A DNA stretch of 64,000 bases from Anabaena sp. FACHB-1237 (GTDB taxonomy: Bacteria; Cyanobacteriota; Cyanobacteriia; Cyanobacteriales; Nostocaceae). Positions 34,745-43,783 of the stretch are shown here, piece by piece. How positions within the stretch are numbered: position 1 is the stretch's first letter; each line of letters opens with the position of its first letter. Below the pieces are notes generated by a model. That model searched no databases, was not told the origin of the DNA, and worked only from the letters and a program-made list of their open reading frames with translations. Both the position numbers and the translations under genes were made by a program. The DNA lies in assembly GCF_014696225.1 (NCBI RefSeq), contig NZ_JACJPV010000020.1, positions 17,107-81,106 of the forward strand, in the 5' to 3' direction.

Positions 34745-34870
34745 TTAACCAGGGTGCATCTACCATCTAAGTTTACTACTTTTGGGAACTTGATCCGGAA
34801 AGACTTTTAATTGTTCTCTATGGACTATTTTCTGATTGTTTCCTATTCTTTGTTTTATCAGTGTTCTATT
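34745..34870 (-). ncRNA. Candidate small RNA upstream of cobM (antisense strand)
   Basis: A strong minus-strand terminator at 34714-34744 has no coding gene in front of it. The DNA ahead of it (34745-34870) is less AT-rich and less repetitive than the surroundings, with blocks such as GGTAGATGCACCCTGG and GATCAAGTTCCCAAAAG, which suggests a conserved noncoding transcript. The promoter and exact 5' end are not determinable by eye, and I cannot name a family. Confidence 0.35.
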
Positions 34871-34879
34871 AGGAAAAAT

Positions 34880-35722
34880 ATGAGTGAAAATATTAATACT
34901 GTTGGTAATATTTACTATCAAGATTCGTTAAAACCAGGGGTTTATATAGTTGGTGCAGGACCTGGAGATCCTGATTTATTAACTGTTAAAGCCCAAAAGA
35001 TGTTAAAATGTGCCGATGTGATTTTTTTTGCCGACTCTTTAATTCCTGAAGAGATTTTAGCCATTTGTCGTGCAGATGCGGAAATTTTTAAGACAGCAGA
35101 TAAGACTTTGGAAGAGATTATACCTTTAATGATTGAATGTGTGCGATCGCATAAATCGTTGGTAAGATTACATTCAGGAGATCCTAGTCTTTATAGTGCT
35201 ATTCATGAACAAATGCAATTATTAGCAGATGCAAATATTCCTTTTGAAGTTATTCCTGGTATTAGTGCTTTTCAGGCTGCTGCTGCTAAATTAAAAGTAG
35301 AGTTGACTGTACCTAATTTAGTACAAACTATTATTCTGACACGAATTAGTGGACGTACTCATGTTCCTAATACAGAGGAATTGACAAGTCTAGCAGCACA
35401 TCAAGCGAGTTTATGTTTATACTTGAGTGCGCGTCATATTCAAGAAGCACAGAATAAACTATTAAAACATTATCCTGAAAATACACCTGTTGCTATTTGT
35501 TATCGTATCGGTTGGCCAGATGAAAAAATATCTATTGTTCCCTTAACAGAAATGGCCATTACTACTCATCAACAACAGCTAATTAGAACCACATTATATA
35601 TTATTAGTCCGGCATTATTGCCTGTTAACAACCGTTCATGTTTATATAATCCTGAACATCAACATTTATTTCGCGCAGATGAGATAAAGATCCCCGACTT
35701 TTTCCAAAAGTCAGGGATCTGA
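34880..35722 (+). CDS. cobM: Precorrin-4 C11-methyltransferase
   Basis: SAM-dependent methyltransferase that methylates C-11 of the corrin precursor in cobalamin synthesis. ATG at 34880 (MSENINTV...) follows AGGAAAAAT and gives 280 residues; an upstream in-frame TTG at 34811 is unlikely. Motifs are VYIVGAGPGDPDLLTVKA, FFADSLIPEEIL, LHSGDPSLYSAI, VIPGISAFQAAAAKL, and TRISGRTHVPN, which is typical of CobM/CbiF. The last dozen residues (EIKIPDFFQKSGI) are encoded by a copy of the GATCCCCGACTT hairpin repeat. cobN is in the same window but not adjacent. Confidence 0.94.
   Translation: MSENINTVGNIYYQDSLKPGVYIVGAGPGDPDLLTVKAQKMLKCADVIFFADSLIPEEILAICRADAEIFKTADKTLEEIIPLMIECVRSHKSLVRLHSGDPSLYSAIHEQMQLLADANIPFEVIPGISAFQAAAAKLKVELTVPNLVQTIILTRISGRTHVPNTEELTSLAAHQASLCLYLSARHIQEAQNKLLKHYPENTPVAICYRIGWPDEKISIVPLTEMAITTHQQQLIRTTLYIISPALLPVNNRSCLYNPEHQHLFRADEIKIPDFFQKSGI
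35690..35721. terminator. Hairpin repeat overlapping the cobM stop
   Basis: GATCCCCGACTTTT pairs with AAAAGTCAGGGATC, the same hairpin type as at 24971 and 30181. Here it includes the last codons and stop of cobM, so it probably works as terminator while also coding for the protein's tail. Confidence 0.6.
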
Positions 35723-35736
35723 GGATAAAATAGTTA

Positions 35737-35844
35737 TACAGCAGTTTCCGTTACTATGAGATACAGATGTTAATGATAAAACCCTTGTAACACAGGCATC
35801 TTGCTGTGTTCATAGTGTACCTCATGTAGATAGAATGTGCTGTA
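35737..35844. repeat. MITE-like element, family D (about 108 bp)
   Basis: The left end TACAGCAGTTTCCGTTACTA and the inverse of the right end TACAGCACATTCTATCTACA form an imperfect terminal inverted repeat of about 30 bp continuing into TGAG(A/G)TACA. A central hairpin (ACACAGGCATCTTGCTGTGT) lies inside. A decayed relative begins near 54231. Confidence 0.5.
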
Positions 35845-35881
35845 ATTATCTTGACATTTTGAAAATCCAAATTTTGAGTAT

Positions 35882-36235
35882 ATGCCTTTAATTAAAGTTC
35901 AAACTTCTGTATCAGCACCAGAAAAGACTGAAATTGAATCTATGTTGAAAAGTCTTTCTGCGAAATTAGCACAACATACAGGTAAACCTGAGTCTTATGT
36001 AATGACTGCATTTGAATCTGAAGTTGCGATGACATTTGCAGGTAATACAGAACCAGTTTGTTATGTAGAAATTAAAAGTGTGGGTACTATGAAACCAGAA
36101 CAAACTAAAGCGATGAGTGCTGACTTTTGTGAAACTATTAGTCAGTTATTATCTGTACCAAAGAATCGTATTTATATAGAATTTGCTGATGCTAAAGGTT
36201 CAATGTGGGGTTGGAATAGTACAACTTTTGGTTAA
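35882..36235 (+). CDS. MIF/phenylpyruvate tautomerase-like protein
   Basis: The 117-residue protein belongs to the macrophage migration inhibitory factor family of tautomerases. It has the catalytic Pro directly after the initiator Met (MPLIKVQTSV), and the conserved KLAQHTGKPESYVM and NRIYIEFADAKGSMWGWNSTTF segments. Members form trimers and tautomerise phenylpyruvate or dopachrome in vitro; the bacterial role is unclear. It stands alone between two hairpin-containing spacers. Confidence 0.92.
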   Translation: MPLIKVQTSVSAPEKTEIESMLKSLSAKLAQHTGKPESYVMTAFESEVAMTFAGNTEPVCYVEIKSVGTMKPEQTKAMSADFCETISQLLSVPKNRIYIEFADAKGSMWGWNSTTFG

Positions 36236-36346
36236 TAGGTTAATAGTTATCAGTAGTCAGCTTTCACCTTTCAGATATGAGTTAATACATTTATGTGTTA
36301 AGGTTGATAGCATTTAATTTTGTTGATTGTTGTAACTTGATAATTT

Positions 36347-36367
36347 TTGCAGGCAAGATGCCTGCAA
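36347..36367. repeat. Hairpin TTGCAGGCA-AGA-TGCCTGCAA
   Basis: A perfect 9-bp stem with a 3-base loop in the spacer before the giant kinase gene. It shares the 'GGCA-aga-TGCC' design with the core of MITE family B and with the 29-bp tandem repeats at 50891-51027. Confidence 0.65.
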
Positions 36368-36443
36368 CACTATATTTGATATAGTAATGATTATGATGAT
36401 TCAATTTATGAAGATAACCGTTTAATATACCCATTTTAAACCA

Positions 36444-39400
36444 ATGAATCAAAATAATTTAAACTTCTTAAAAAATAATATAAGTGCAATTTCTATTCCT
36501 GGTTATCAAGCTACTGAAATTATTTATGTCAGTAGTAAAACCACCGTTTATCGTGGTTATCATCAACAAACAAAAACTCCCGTAATTATCAAAATTTTAA
36601 ATGATCAATATCCCAGGTTACGCAATTTAATTGCCGTTAAAAATCAATTTGCAATTATGCAAAAAATCCAACATCCTGGGATTATTAAATGTTATGACTT
36701 AGTGGAATATAGTAATAGTTATGCTTTGATTTTAGAAGATTGTCACAGTATATCATTAAGTGAATATGTGAAAACTTATCCATTAGATATCAACTTATTT
36801 TTTAAAATAGGGATTGATATTGTGAGAATTTTAGAAGTTTTACATCAAAATAAGATAATTCACAAAGATATTAAACCTAAAAATATTATCATTAATCCAG
36901 AGAATCAGCAAATCAAAATCATAGATTTTAGTATTTCCTCATTATTACCTAAAGAAAATACAAATGTGAAAATCATTAACGGTTTAGAAGGAACATTAAG
37001 TTATATGTCTCCAGAACAAACAGGAAGAATGAATAAAAGTATAGACTATCGTACAGATTTTTATTCCTTGGGAGTAACTTTTTATGAATTACTCACAGGA
37101 CAATTACCTTTTAATAGTAAAAATAGTTTAGAACTGGTATATTGTCATTTAGCAAAAGCAGCAATTAACCCTAAAGAACTTAATCCACAAATACCTAAAT
37201 GTTTAGCAGATATTATTATCAAATTAATGGAGAAAAATCCTGAAGACAGATATCAAACAGCAGCAGGAATTGGCTATGATTTAGAAAAATGTCAACAAAT
37301 GTTATTAGAAAAAGGGGAGATTACTAAATTTACATTAGCAGAAAAAGACATCAGCGATCGCTTTATCATTCCTGATAAAATTTATGGTAGACAAGAGGAA
37401 ATTCATACCTTATTAAATGTTTTTGAATATATTCGAGATGGCCATAAACAACTCATATTAATTACAGGATTTTCTGGTATAGGCAAAACTACCATAGTCA
37501 ATCAAATTCATCAACCTATTATTAGGGAACAAGGTTATTTTATCTCAGGTAAATATGATCAATTTCAAAAAGATATTCCTTTTTCAGCATTATTGCAAGC
37601 CTTTCGCAGTTTAATGAGACAATTACTCACAGAAAGTAAAACACAACTAGAACAATGGAAAAACCAAATATTATCAGCATTAAGAGAACAAGCACAAGTC
37701 ATAATTGATGTTATTCCCGAACTAGAAAATATCATTGGTAAACAACCTCCCATACCAGAATTGACAGGAAATGCTTCCCAAAATCGTTTTAACTTACTAT
37801 TTAGTAAATTCATTCAAGTATTAGCTAAAGCAGAACATCCTTTAGTAATATTCCTAGATGACTTACAATGGGTTGATCCTGCATCCTTAAAACTAATCAA
37901 ATTATTAATCACAGACAATGAACCTAAATATCTACTATTAATAGGAGCATATCGAGATAACGAAGTCAACCCTACCCATCCCTTAACTATTGCGTTAGAA
38001 GATATTAAACAAACTGAAATTACTATTAATCAAATTACCCTAGAACCCTTAAAAGAATCTGACATTAAACAATTAATTAAAGATACCCTATTTTGTCCAG
38101 AAGCGGATATTCAACCATTAAGTGAACTTATAGTTAATACCACAAAAGGAAATCCATTTTTTATCAATCAATTATTGAAATCATTGCATGAAGATGGGTT
38201 AATTACCTTTGATTTAAAACTAGGTTATTGGCGATGTGATATTAATGCAGCTAAAATATTATATCATCATGATGATATTATTAAATTTATCACCAGTCAA
38301 TTAACAAAATTACCCCACAGCACACAAGAAATATTAAAAATAGCTGCTTGTATTGGCAACAGATTTGATTTAACTACCCTATCTATTGTTTGTCAAAAAT
38401 CTCCATCAGAAATATCAGAGGAATTATGGACAGCTTTACAAGAACAATTTATTCTCCCAGAGAATGAAACTTATAAATTCTTCACAGATAACAGAGATAA
38501 TATAGATCAATATTCACAACAAATACAAACAATATTAGTAGAATACAAATTTTTACATGACAGAGTACAACAAACAGCTTATTCTTTAATTCCAGAAAAC
38601 GAGAAATTAGCAACACACTTAAAAATAGGTCAACTTTTATTAAAAAACAGTCAATATCAAGCACAACAGGAAAATATATTGGCCATAGTTAATCAATTAA
38701 ATATTGGTAGAAATTTAATTAATAGTCAAGCAGAAAAATATGAATTAGCAAAATTAAATTTAATTGCAGGTTCTAAAGCTAAATCTTCCACAGCTTATGA
38801 TGCTGCTATCAAATATTTACAAGTAGGTTTAGAACTACTACCTCCAGATAGCTGGAACAATGAATATGAACTAACACTAAATCTCTATATTCAAGCTACA
38901 GAAACAGAATATTTAAACATCAACTTTACCCAGGCAGAAAATTATATTAAAATAGTCAAAGAAAATACTAAACAACTGATTGATACTATCGAAGTTGAAG
39001 AAATTAAAATTGCCATCTATATAGCACAAATGCAAATAAAATTAGGAATTGATACAGGATTAAACTTAATTAGATTACTAGGATTTAACTTAGAAAAAGC
39101 ACCTCCTCCTCACTTAAATGTAGATGAATTAATCAATTTACCAGACATGAATGGGGCTGACAAAATTGCCACAATGCGAATATTAACCAACTTAACTGCT
39201 GCTAGTTATTTTGTAGATGCTTCCTTATTTCCTCAGATTATATTTACCATGATTCACCTATCCAATCAATATGGTAATTGTTCATTTTCCGCCCATGGAT
39301 ATATTAATTATGGCGTGATCCTTTGCGGTTTTTTATCAGATATTGATACTGGATATCGTTTGGGAGAAATAGCATTAAGTTTATTAGAAAAATTCGATGC

Positions 39401-41864
39401 TAAAACTATTAAATGTCGAGTTTTATTAATGTGGAATGCTAATATTGCATTTTGGAAAAAACCATTAAGAGAGAACATACCCAGTTTACGAGCAGGTTTA
39501 CAATCAGGAATAGAAACTGGAGATTTAGAATATTTTTCCTATTCTTCAGCTATTTATATTATTAGTTTAATTCTCAGTGGTGAAAATTTAGAATATGTAT
39601 CCTCTCAAGCAGATATTTATGTGAAAACTGTAGATAAATTTCAACAAGGAGGTACAATTATCCTGTTGAATATATGGCAACAATTAGTATGGAATTTTTC
39701 CCAAATTGACGAAGATAATCTTAATAAACACGAATTTTCTGGGAAATTTTTCCAGGAAGCGCAAACATTACCAATTCTATTAACTAGTAAAAGTTCCACT
39801 GTATTATTTTCTTTGTTTTTAGCCAAAACCATCTTTTACTATTTCTTTGGATATCCTGAATTAGCAATAAATAGTTCTGTTGCTGGTAGTGAATATTTAA
39901 AATTTGTTGTGGGACAAGTTACCATTAGTCATTATAATTTTTATTATTCTTTATCTTTATTAGCAGCATATCCCCATCAAAGTAATACCCTACAACAAGA
40001 ATATTTAGAAATAGTCAGTAATAATCAAAAACAACTGTTAAATTGGGCTAAATATGCACCTAGTAATTATCAACATAAATATAATTTAGTTGCAGCAGAA
40101 CAAGCTAGAGTATTAGGCAATTATTGGCAAGCAATGGAACTTTATGATCAAGCCATTATAGGAGCTAAAAAACATAAATATCTCCAAGAGGAAGCACTAG
40201 CAAATGAATTAGCAGCTAAATTTTATTTAAGTCATCATAAAGAAAAAATTGCTAAAACTTATTTAATAGATGCTTATTATTGCTATGGTAATTGGAATGC
40301 AAAAGCCAGAATTTATCAATTAGAAAATACCTATCCTGAGTTATTAGCAAATTTCATATCTCCAGCAAAAACTGATGTTAATAAAAATCAAATTAGTATA
40401 TTAGTCAGTGATTCTAGAATGACAAGCGCATCAGCATTATTAGATTTAGAAACAGTGACTAAAGCATCCTTAGCTATTTCTTCAGAAATTAAAATAGATA
40501 AATTATTAGCTACTCTGATGCAGGTAATTTTAGAAAATGTAGCAGCAAATAAATCAGCATTAATTTTGCGAAGAGATGATAATTTCTTAGTTGTAGCTTT
40601 AGTTGTAGCTAATTGTAATACTGCACTGGAATGTTATCTAGAACCTCAAGTTATAGATAATAATGATATTGTACCATTAACTATAATTAATTATGTCAAC
40701 CATACCGAAGAATATTTATTAATTCATGATGCAACTATAGATAAAGAATTTTCCCATGATACCTATATTATCAAATATAAACCTAAATCTATATTATGTA
40801 CACCAATTTTAAATAAAGGTGAATTAATTGGTATTATTTATTTAGAGAATAACTTGACTATTGGTGCATTTACACAAGAAAGATTAAAAATCTTAAACTT
40901 AATTGCTTCTCAAGCAGCTATTTCCTTAGAAAATGCCCAACTATATAGTCAATTAGAAGAGAAAGTTAAAATTAGAACTCAAGAATTAAATGAAAAAAAT
41001 CTGGAATTAGAACAAACATTAACACAGTTGAAAAATACACAATCTCAATTAATTCAAACGGAAAAAATGTCTAGTTTAGGACAAATGGTAGCAGGAGTTG
41101 CCCATGAAATCAATAATCCTATAAACTTCATTTATGCTAATGTAGAACACGCGAGAGACTATATTGAATGTTTAATAGAATTCTTAGAAATATACAACCA
41201 AGAATATCCTCAACCCACAGCCAGAATTGCAACCTATCAAGAAGAAAATCATATCAACTTTTTGTTAGAAGATTTACCAAAAATTCTTGACTCCATGATG
41301 GTAGGTTCAGAAAGAATTCGCAATATTGTTTTAGGGTTACGTAATTTTTCCCGCTTGGATGAATCAGCAATAAAACCTGTGGATGTTCATGAAGGAATTG
41401 ATAATACAATCATGTTATTAAGTCCTAGATTTCAGGAAAAATTAGGATATTCTCAAAATATAGTGATTAAAAATTATGGTAAAATTCCTTTAGTTAAATG
41501 TTATGCTTCTCAATTAAATCAGGTATTTATGAATATTATTAGTAATGGAATTGACGCTTTAAAAGAGCGTCAAAATTTGCTATCTAATAAAGATAGTAAT
41601 TTTCATATTATTATTACTACTCAAGTTGTTAATAATTATGTACAAATTTCTATTAAAGATAATGGTATAGGTATTAAACCAGAAATAAAAAATCGTATTT
41701 TTGATCCTTTTTTCACTACTAAACCAGTGGGGGAAGGTACAGGTTTAGGTTTATCTATTAGTTATCAAATTATCGTAGATAAACATAATGGTAGGTTAGA
41801 TTGTATTTCCGAAGTTAATAAGGGAACAGAGTTTATTATTGCAATTCCTCTTGATATTAAATAA
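36444..41864 (+). CDS. Giant Ser/Thr kinase - AAA ATPase - GAF - histidine kinase
   Basis: The 1806-residue signalling protein is of the cyanobacterial Hstk type. Residues 1-290 are a eukaryotic-type kinase: Lys50 in TPVIIKIL, HKDIKPKNIII (D142, N147), DFS 161-163 in place of DFG (usual in this group as I recall), and GTLSYMSPEQTGRMN. Residues about 310-620 are an AAA/STAND-like ATPase with P-loop ITGFSGIGKTTIV and Walker B LVIFLDDLQWVD. A long helical TPR-like region follows to about 1370, then GAF (about 1380-1530), a coiled coil, and a histidine kinase with GVAHEINNPINF, the N box FMNIISNGIDAL, DNGIGI and GTGLGLSIS. Such proteins act in nitrogen-fixation, stress or development signalling; the input here is unknown. 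Confidence 0.93.
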   Translation: MNQNNLNFLKNNISAISIPGYQATEIIYVSSKTTVYRGYHQQTKTPVIIKILNDQYPRLRNLIAVKNQFAIMQKIQHPGIIKCYDLVEYSNSYALILEDCHSISLSEYVKTYPLDINLFFKIGIDIVRILEVLHQNKIIHKDIKPKNIIINPENQQIKIIDFSISSLLPKENTNVKIINGLEGTLSYMSPEQTGRMNKSIDYRTDFYSLGVTFYELLTGQLPFNSKNSLELVYCHLAKAAINPKELNPQIPKCLADIIIKLMEKNPEDRYQTAAGIGYDLEKCQQMLLEKGEITKFTLAEKDISDRFIIPDKIYGRQEEIHTLLNVFEYIRDGHKQLILITGFSGIGKTTIVNQIHQPIIREQGYFISGKYDQFQKDIPFSALLQAFRSLMRQLLTESKTQLEQWKNQILSALREQAQVIIDVIPELENIIGKQPPIPELTGNASQNRFNLLFSKFIQVLAKAEHPLVIFLDDLQWVDPASLKLIKLLITDNEPKYLLLIGAYRDNEVNPTHPLTIALEDIKQTEITINQITLEPLKESDIKQLIKDTLFCPEADIQPLSELIVNTTKGNPFFINQLLKSLHEDGLITFDLKLGYWRCDINAAKILYHHDDIIKFITSQLTKLPHSTQEILKIAACIGNRFDLTTLSIVCQKSPSEISEELWTALQEQFILPENETYKFFTDNRDNIDQYSQQIQTILVEYKFLHDRVQQTAYSLIPENEKLATHLKIGQLLLKNSQYQAQQENILAIVNQLNIGRNLINSQAEKYELAKLNLIAGSKAKSSTAYDAAIKYLQVGLELLPPDSWNNEYELTLNLYIQATETEYLNINFTQAENYIKIVKENTKQLIDTIEVEEIKIAIYIAQMQIKLGIDTGLNLIRLLGFNLEKAPPPHLNVDELINLPDMNGADKIATMRILTNLTAASYFVDASLFPQIIFTMIHLSNQYGNCSFSAHGYINYGVILCGFLSDIDTGYRLGEIALSLLEKFDAKTIKCRVLLMWNANIAFWKKPLRENIPSLRAGLQSGIETGDLEYFSYSSAIYIISLILSGENLEYVSSQADIYVKTVDKFQQGGTIILLNIWQQLVWNFSQIDEDNLNKHEFSGKFFQEAQTLPILLTSKSSTVLFSLFLAKTIFYYFFGYPELAINSSVAGSEYLKFVVGQVTISHYNFYYSLSLLAAYPHQSNTLQQEYLEIVSNNQKQLLNWAKYAPSNYQHKYNLVAAEQARVLGNYWQAMELYDQAIIGAKKHKYLQEEALANELAAKFYLSHHKEKIAKTYLIDAYYCYGNWNAKARIYQLENTYPELLANFISPAKTDVNKNQISILVSDSRMTSASALLDLETVTKASLAISSEIKIDKLLATLMQVILENVAANKSALILRRDDNFLVVALVVANCNTALECYLEPQVIDNNDIVPLTIINYVNHTEEYLLIHDATIDKEFSHDTYIIKYKPKSILCTPILNKGELIGIIYLENNLTIGAFTQERLKILNLIASQAAISLENAQLYSQLEEKVKIRTQELNEKNLELEQTLTQLKNTQSQLIQTEKMSSLGQMVAGVAHEINNPINFIYANVEHARDYIECLIEFLEIYNQEYPQPTARIATYQEENHINFLLEDLPKILDSMMVGSERIRNIVLGLRNFSRLDESAIKPVDVHEGIDNTIMLLSPRFQEKLGYSQNIVIKNYGKIPLVKCYASQLNQVFMNIISNGIDALKERQNLLSNKDSNFHIIITTQVVNNYVQISIKDNGIGIKPEIKNRIFDPFFTTKPVGEGTGLGLSISYQIIVDKHNGRLDCISEVNKGTEFIIAIPLDIK

Positions 41865-41873
41865 TTGTGATGA

Positions 41874-42098
41874 TTAAGTACAATTTAACAACCCTTCTTT
41901 AAATTCTGCTGCTGTTTTAAAATGAATTTCTGGCTTTTCAATTAATCCTAAATCTATCACCTTTGCTAACCTTATCAGTATATTACCATCCCGTTGTAAA
42001 ATGGGTACAGGATCATTTTGCAAAACATCCAACCAAGGATCATAGGATTTACAGGATGTTATTAGATAATTTTTTGTAGGATTTGATGATTCTGACAA
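41874..42098 (-). CDS. Small hypothetical protein (possible fragment)
   Basis: A 74-residue frame convergent with the giant kinase. Segments such as YDPWLDVLQNDPVPILQRDGNILIRLAKVIDL and IHFKTAAEFKEGLL look protein-like, but I do not recognise a family. It could be a remnant of a longer gene or a small antitoxin-like protein. Confidence 0.4.
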   Translation of the reverse strand: MSESSNPTKNYLITSCKSYDPWLDVLQNDPVPILQRDGNILIRLAKVIDLGLIEKPEIHFKTAAEFKEGLLNCT

Positions 42099-42235
42099 TA
42101 TTAACGGTGCATTTCTGTAGGTGGTGCGCCATTAGAAATATTAAAGGAGTATCTTAAAAATCAAGAAAAGCCTTCAAGGACGGGGCTTGTATCGCAGATT
42201 TTTGGTTACACTGCATAAAGTAAATAAACAAACCC

Positions 42236-42279
42236 CTGATATCTGACGCATCCTATTAATGTGCCTGTTGCGTAAGTTA
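42236..42279. repeat. Right-end fragment of MITE family C
   Basis: The segment with GATATCTGACGCATCCTA and the end GTTGCGTAAGTTAT matches the right half of the family C element; the left half is not present. It is a decayed copy. Confidence 0.45.
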
Positions 42280-42383
42280 TATTTATGGTTGTGTAGAGGC
42301 GATCGCTTGCTTGAGTAAGGTTAACTAAAGTTGATAAATATTAAAGTATATAGGATGCGATCGCTGTATTAATCAATGTCAAT

Positions 42384-43151
42384 TTACAAACTATCAGGTT
42401 CAATACCTAATTCTCTCAGCTTTTGAGCTAGAATAGCTGCTTTGTTCTCTGCTTTATCAGCACGCTGACGTTCAGTTTCAGCTTTTTGATGTTCAATTTC
42501 AGCTTTTTGACGTTCAATTTCAGCTTTTTGACGTTCAATTTCAGCTTTTCTAATTTCTTCTAAATTAGCTTCTTCTGGTGTAGGTATCAATTTCCCTTCT
42601 AGGCTAAAATATCTTAACCTACCTTGAGACACTCCTAAATATAACCCTAATTCCTGACTCCAATACCAACCATTTTCAGAAGGAGCAATACTTTCATATT
42701 CATGACCAACTAATCGCCATCCTACCAATTCTAGGGTATTTGGAGAAAACCAAAAATACTCAGGTGTGCGGAGGTGATTTTGATACAATTCTTTCTTGAA
42801 TCCCTTATCTACTTTAGCGGTAGAATCAGAAAGTAGCTCAATGATCATATTGGGATATTTACCGTCTTCTTCCCATGTTACCCAAGAAGCGCGAGGACGT
42901 TTTTGAGTGTCTGTGACGAGAAAAAAGTCTGGTCCTCTAAAATCCCGGTTTTTTAGCTGTTTTCGGCTATAGTAAATGGTAAGATTTGCACCAATAAAGA
43001 AATCTTCTCTATCTCGCCATAACCATTCTAAACAGGTTACTAGCATTAATAATTGTGTATAATGTAAGGAGCTTTCCATCTCTGGTTCGTCGCTTAGTAG
43101 TTCTGTACAATCTGGCATTAATGCTTCTATTTCTTGTGCTGTTAAGGCCAT
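42384..43151 (-). CDS. Uma2-family (DUF820) putative endonuclease
   Basis: The 255-residue protein belongs to the Uma2/DUF820 PD-(D/E)XK group that is greatly expanded in cyanobacteria. The nuclease-like core shows RGPDFFLVTDTQKR and YPNMIIELLSDSTAKVDKGFKKELYQ, with the conserved D...E.xS.st pattern. The C-terminus is a coiled coil built from tandem heptad-like repeats (AEIERQK three times over, from a 21-base DNA repeat) and ends LRELGIEPDSL, a typical tail. Function is unproven; such genes are often mobile. A fragment of a second copy lies just upstream. Confidence 0.82.
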   Translation of the reverse strand: MALTAQEIEALMPDCTELLSDEPEMESSLHYTQLLMLVTCLEWLWRDREDFFIGANLTIYYSRKQLKNRDFRGPDFFLVTDTQKRPRASWVTWEEDGKYPNMIIELLSDSTAKVDKGFKKELYQNHLRTPEYFWFSPNTLELVGWRLVGHEYESIAPSENGWYWSQELGLYLGVSQGRLRYFSLEGKLIPTPEEANLEEIRKAEIERQKAEIERQKAEIEHQKAETERQRADKAENKAAILAQKLRELGIEPDSL

Positions 43152-43182
43152 AGATTTTATTTGGATAAGTTACTGTGTTTTA

Positions 43183-43330
43183 TTATAAACTATCGGAATC
43201 TACACTAAGCGATAGCCAAGTGATCTGAAGGAATGGCAAATATTGAGCTAACTTATTAGCCCGTTGGTATTCACTTTCAACCTGGTGGCATTCAATTTCA
43301 GCTTTTTGTGCAAAAGTTAGCAGGCAACTA
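43183..43330 (-). pseudogene. C-terminal remnant of another Uma2-family gene
   Basis: On the minus strand this stretch reads TFAQKAEIECHQVESEYQRA, then ANKLAQYL and, with a disrupted frame, a VDSDSL end that parallels the ELGIEPDSL tail of the neighbouring Uma2 gene. The nuclease core is missing. It is a leftover of a tandem duplicate. Confidence 0.55.
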
Positions 43331-43387
43331 TCAGCATTATAGTAGGGAATACGCAAAATGTGTTTATAAATGTGTTTATTTACATAA

Positions 43388-43446
43388 TTTATGCTATCTG
43401 ACGCGCCCTACAAGAGATTTTTTGCTGTGATACTTCCGTAGGTTAT
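43388..43446. repeat. Second right-end fragment of MITE family C
   Basis: ATGCTATCTGACGCGCCCTA followed by AGAGATTTTTTGCTGTGATA and CTTCCGTAGG parallels the right half of the element at 21766-21889 with drift. It has no left end. Confidence 0.45.
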
Positions 43447-43526
43447 ATCTGAAATCAAAGATATGAATAAATAAAAGTGCCAGATTCCGGTAAACTATGT
43501 TTTGGATGATTGGAATGTAAAGAAAT

Positions 43527-43715
43527 ATGCAAGTTGGACAAAACGTTAAATTAGTTCGTCTGCGCGATCGCGTATCCTCTGGTATAGCTGGAAAATTAGG
43601 AAAAATCGGCGTGATCACTGGCTATAAAGTCCTTGATGGTGGTGTTGGTGTGATTGTCAAATTTGACGATAACACTTCTACCTGGTTTTTTGAAGACGAA
43701 GTTAAGGCTGTATAG
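43527..43715 (+). CDS. petP: Cytochrome b6f small subunit PetP (DUF2862)
   Basis: A 62-residue soluble protein of SH3-like fold that binds the cytoplasmic side of the cytochrome b6f complex in cyanobacteria and modulates electron flow. The sequence MQVGQNVKLVRLRDRVSSG, then GKLGKIGVITGYKVLDGGVGV and DDNTSTWFFEDEV, matches the PetP pattern I know from Synechocystis. A frame on the opposite strand (43394-43618) is a shadow. It stands just ahead of the Get3d-like gene. Confidence 0.82.
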   Translation: MQVGQNVKLVRLRDRVSSGIAGKLGKIGVITGYKVLDGGVGVIVKFDDNTSTWFFEDEVKAV

Positions 43716-43783
43716 GTAAGTTAGTAGTTTGAGTTAAATGCTAAGTTGGTATTGACAATAGATGGTAATGGGAAATTCAAACG

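Noticed and set aside
36924..36935. DFS instead of DFG in the giant kinase as a sign of a dead kinase
   Set aside because: As far as I recall, DFS is the norm in this cyanobacterial multidomain kinase group, and the other catalytic residues are present.
43394..43618. Reverse-strand frame over petP
   Set aside because: It overlaps the recognisable petP gene and has no features of its own.
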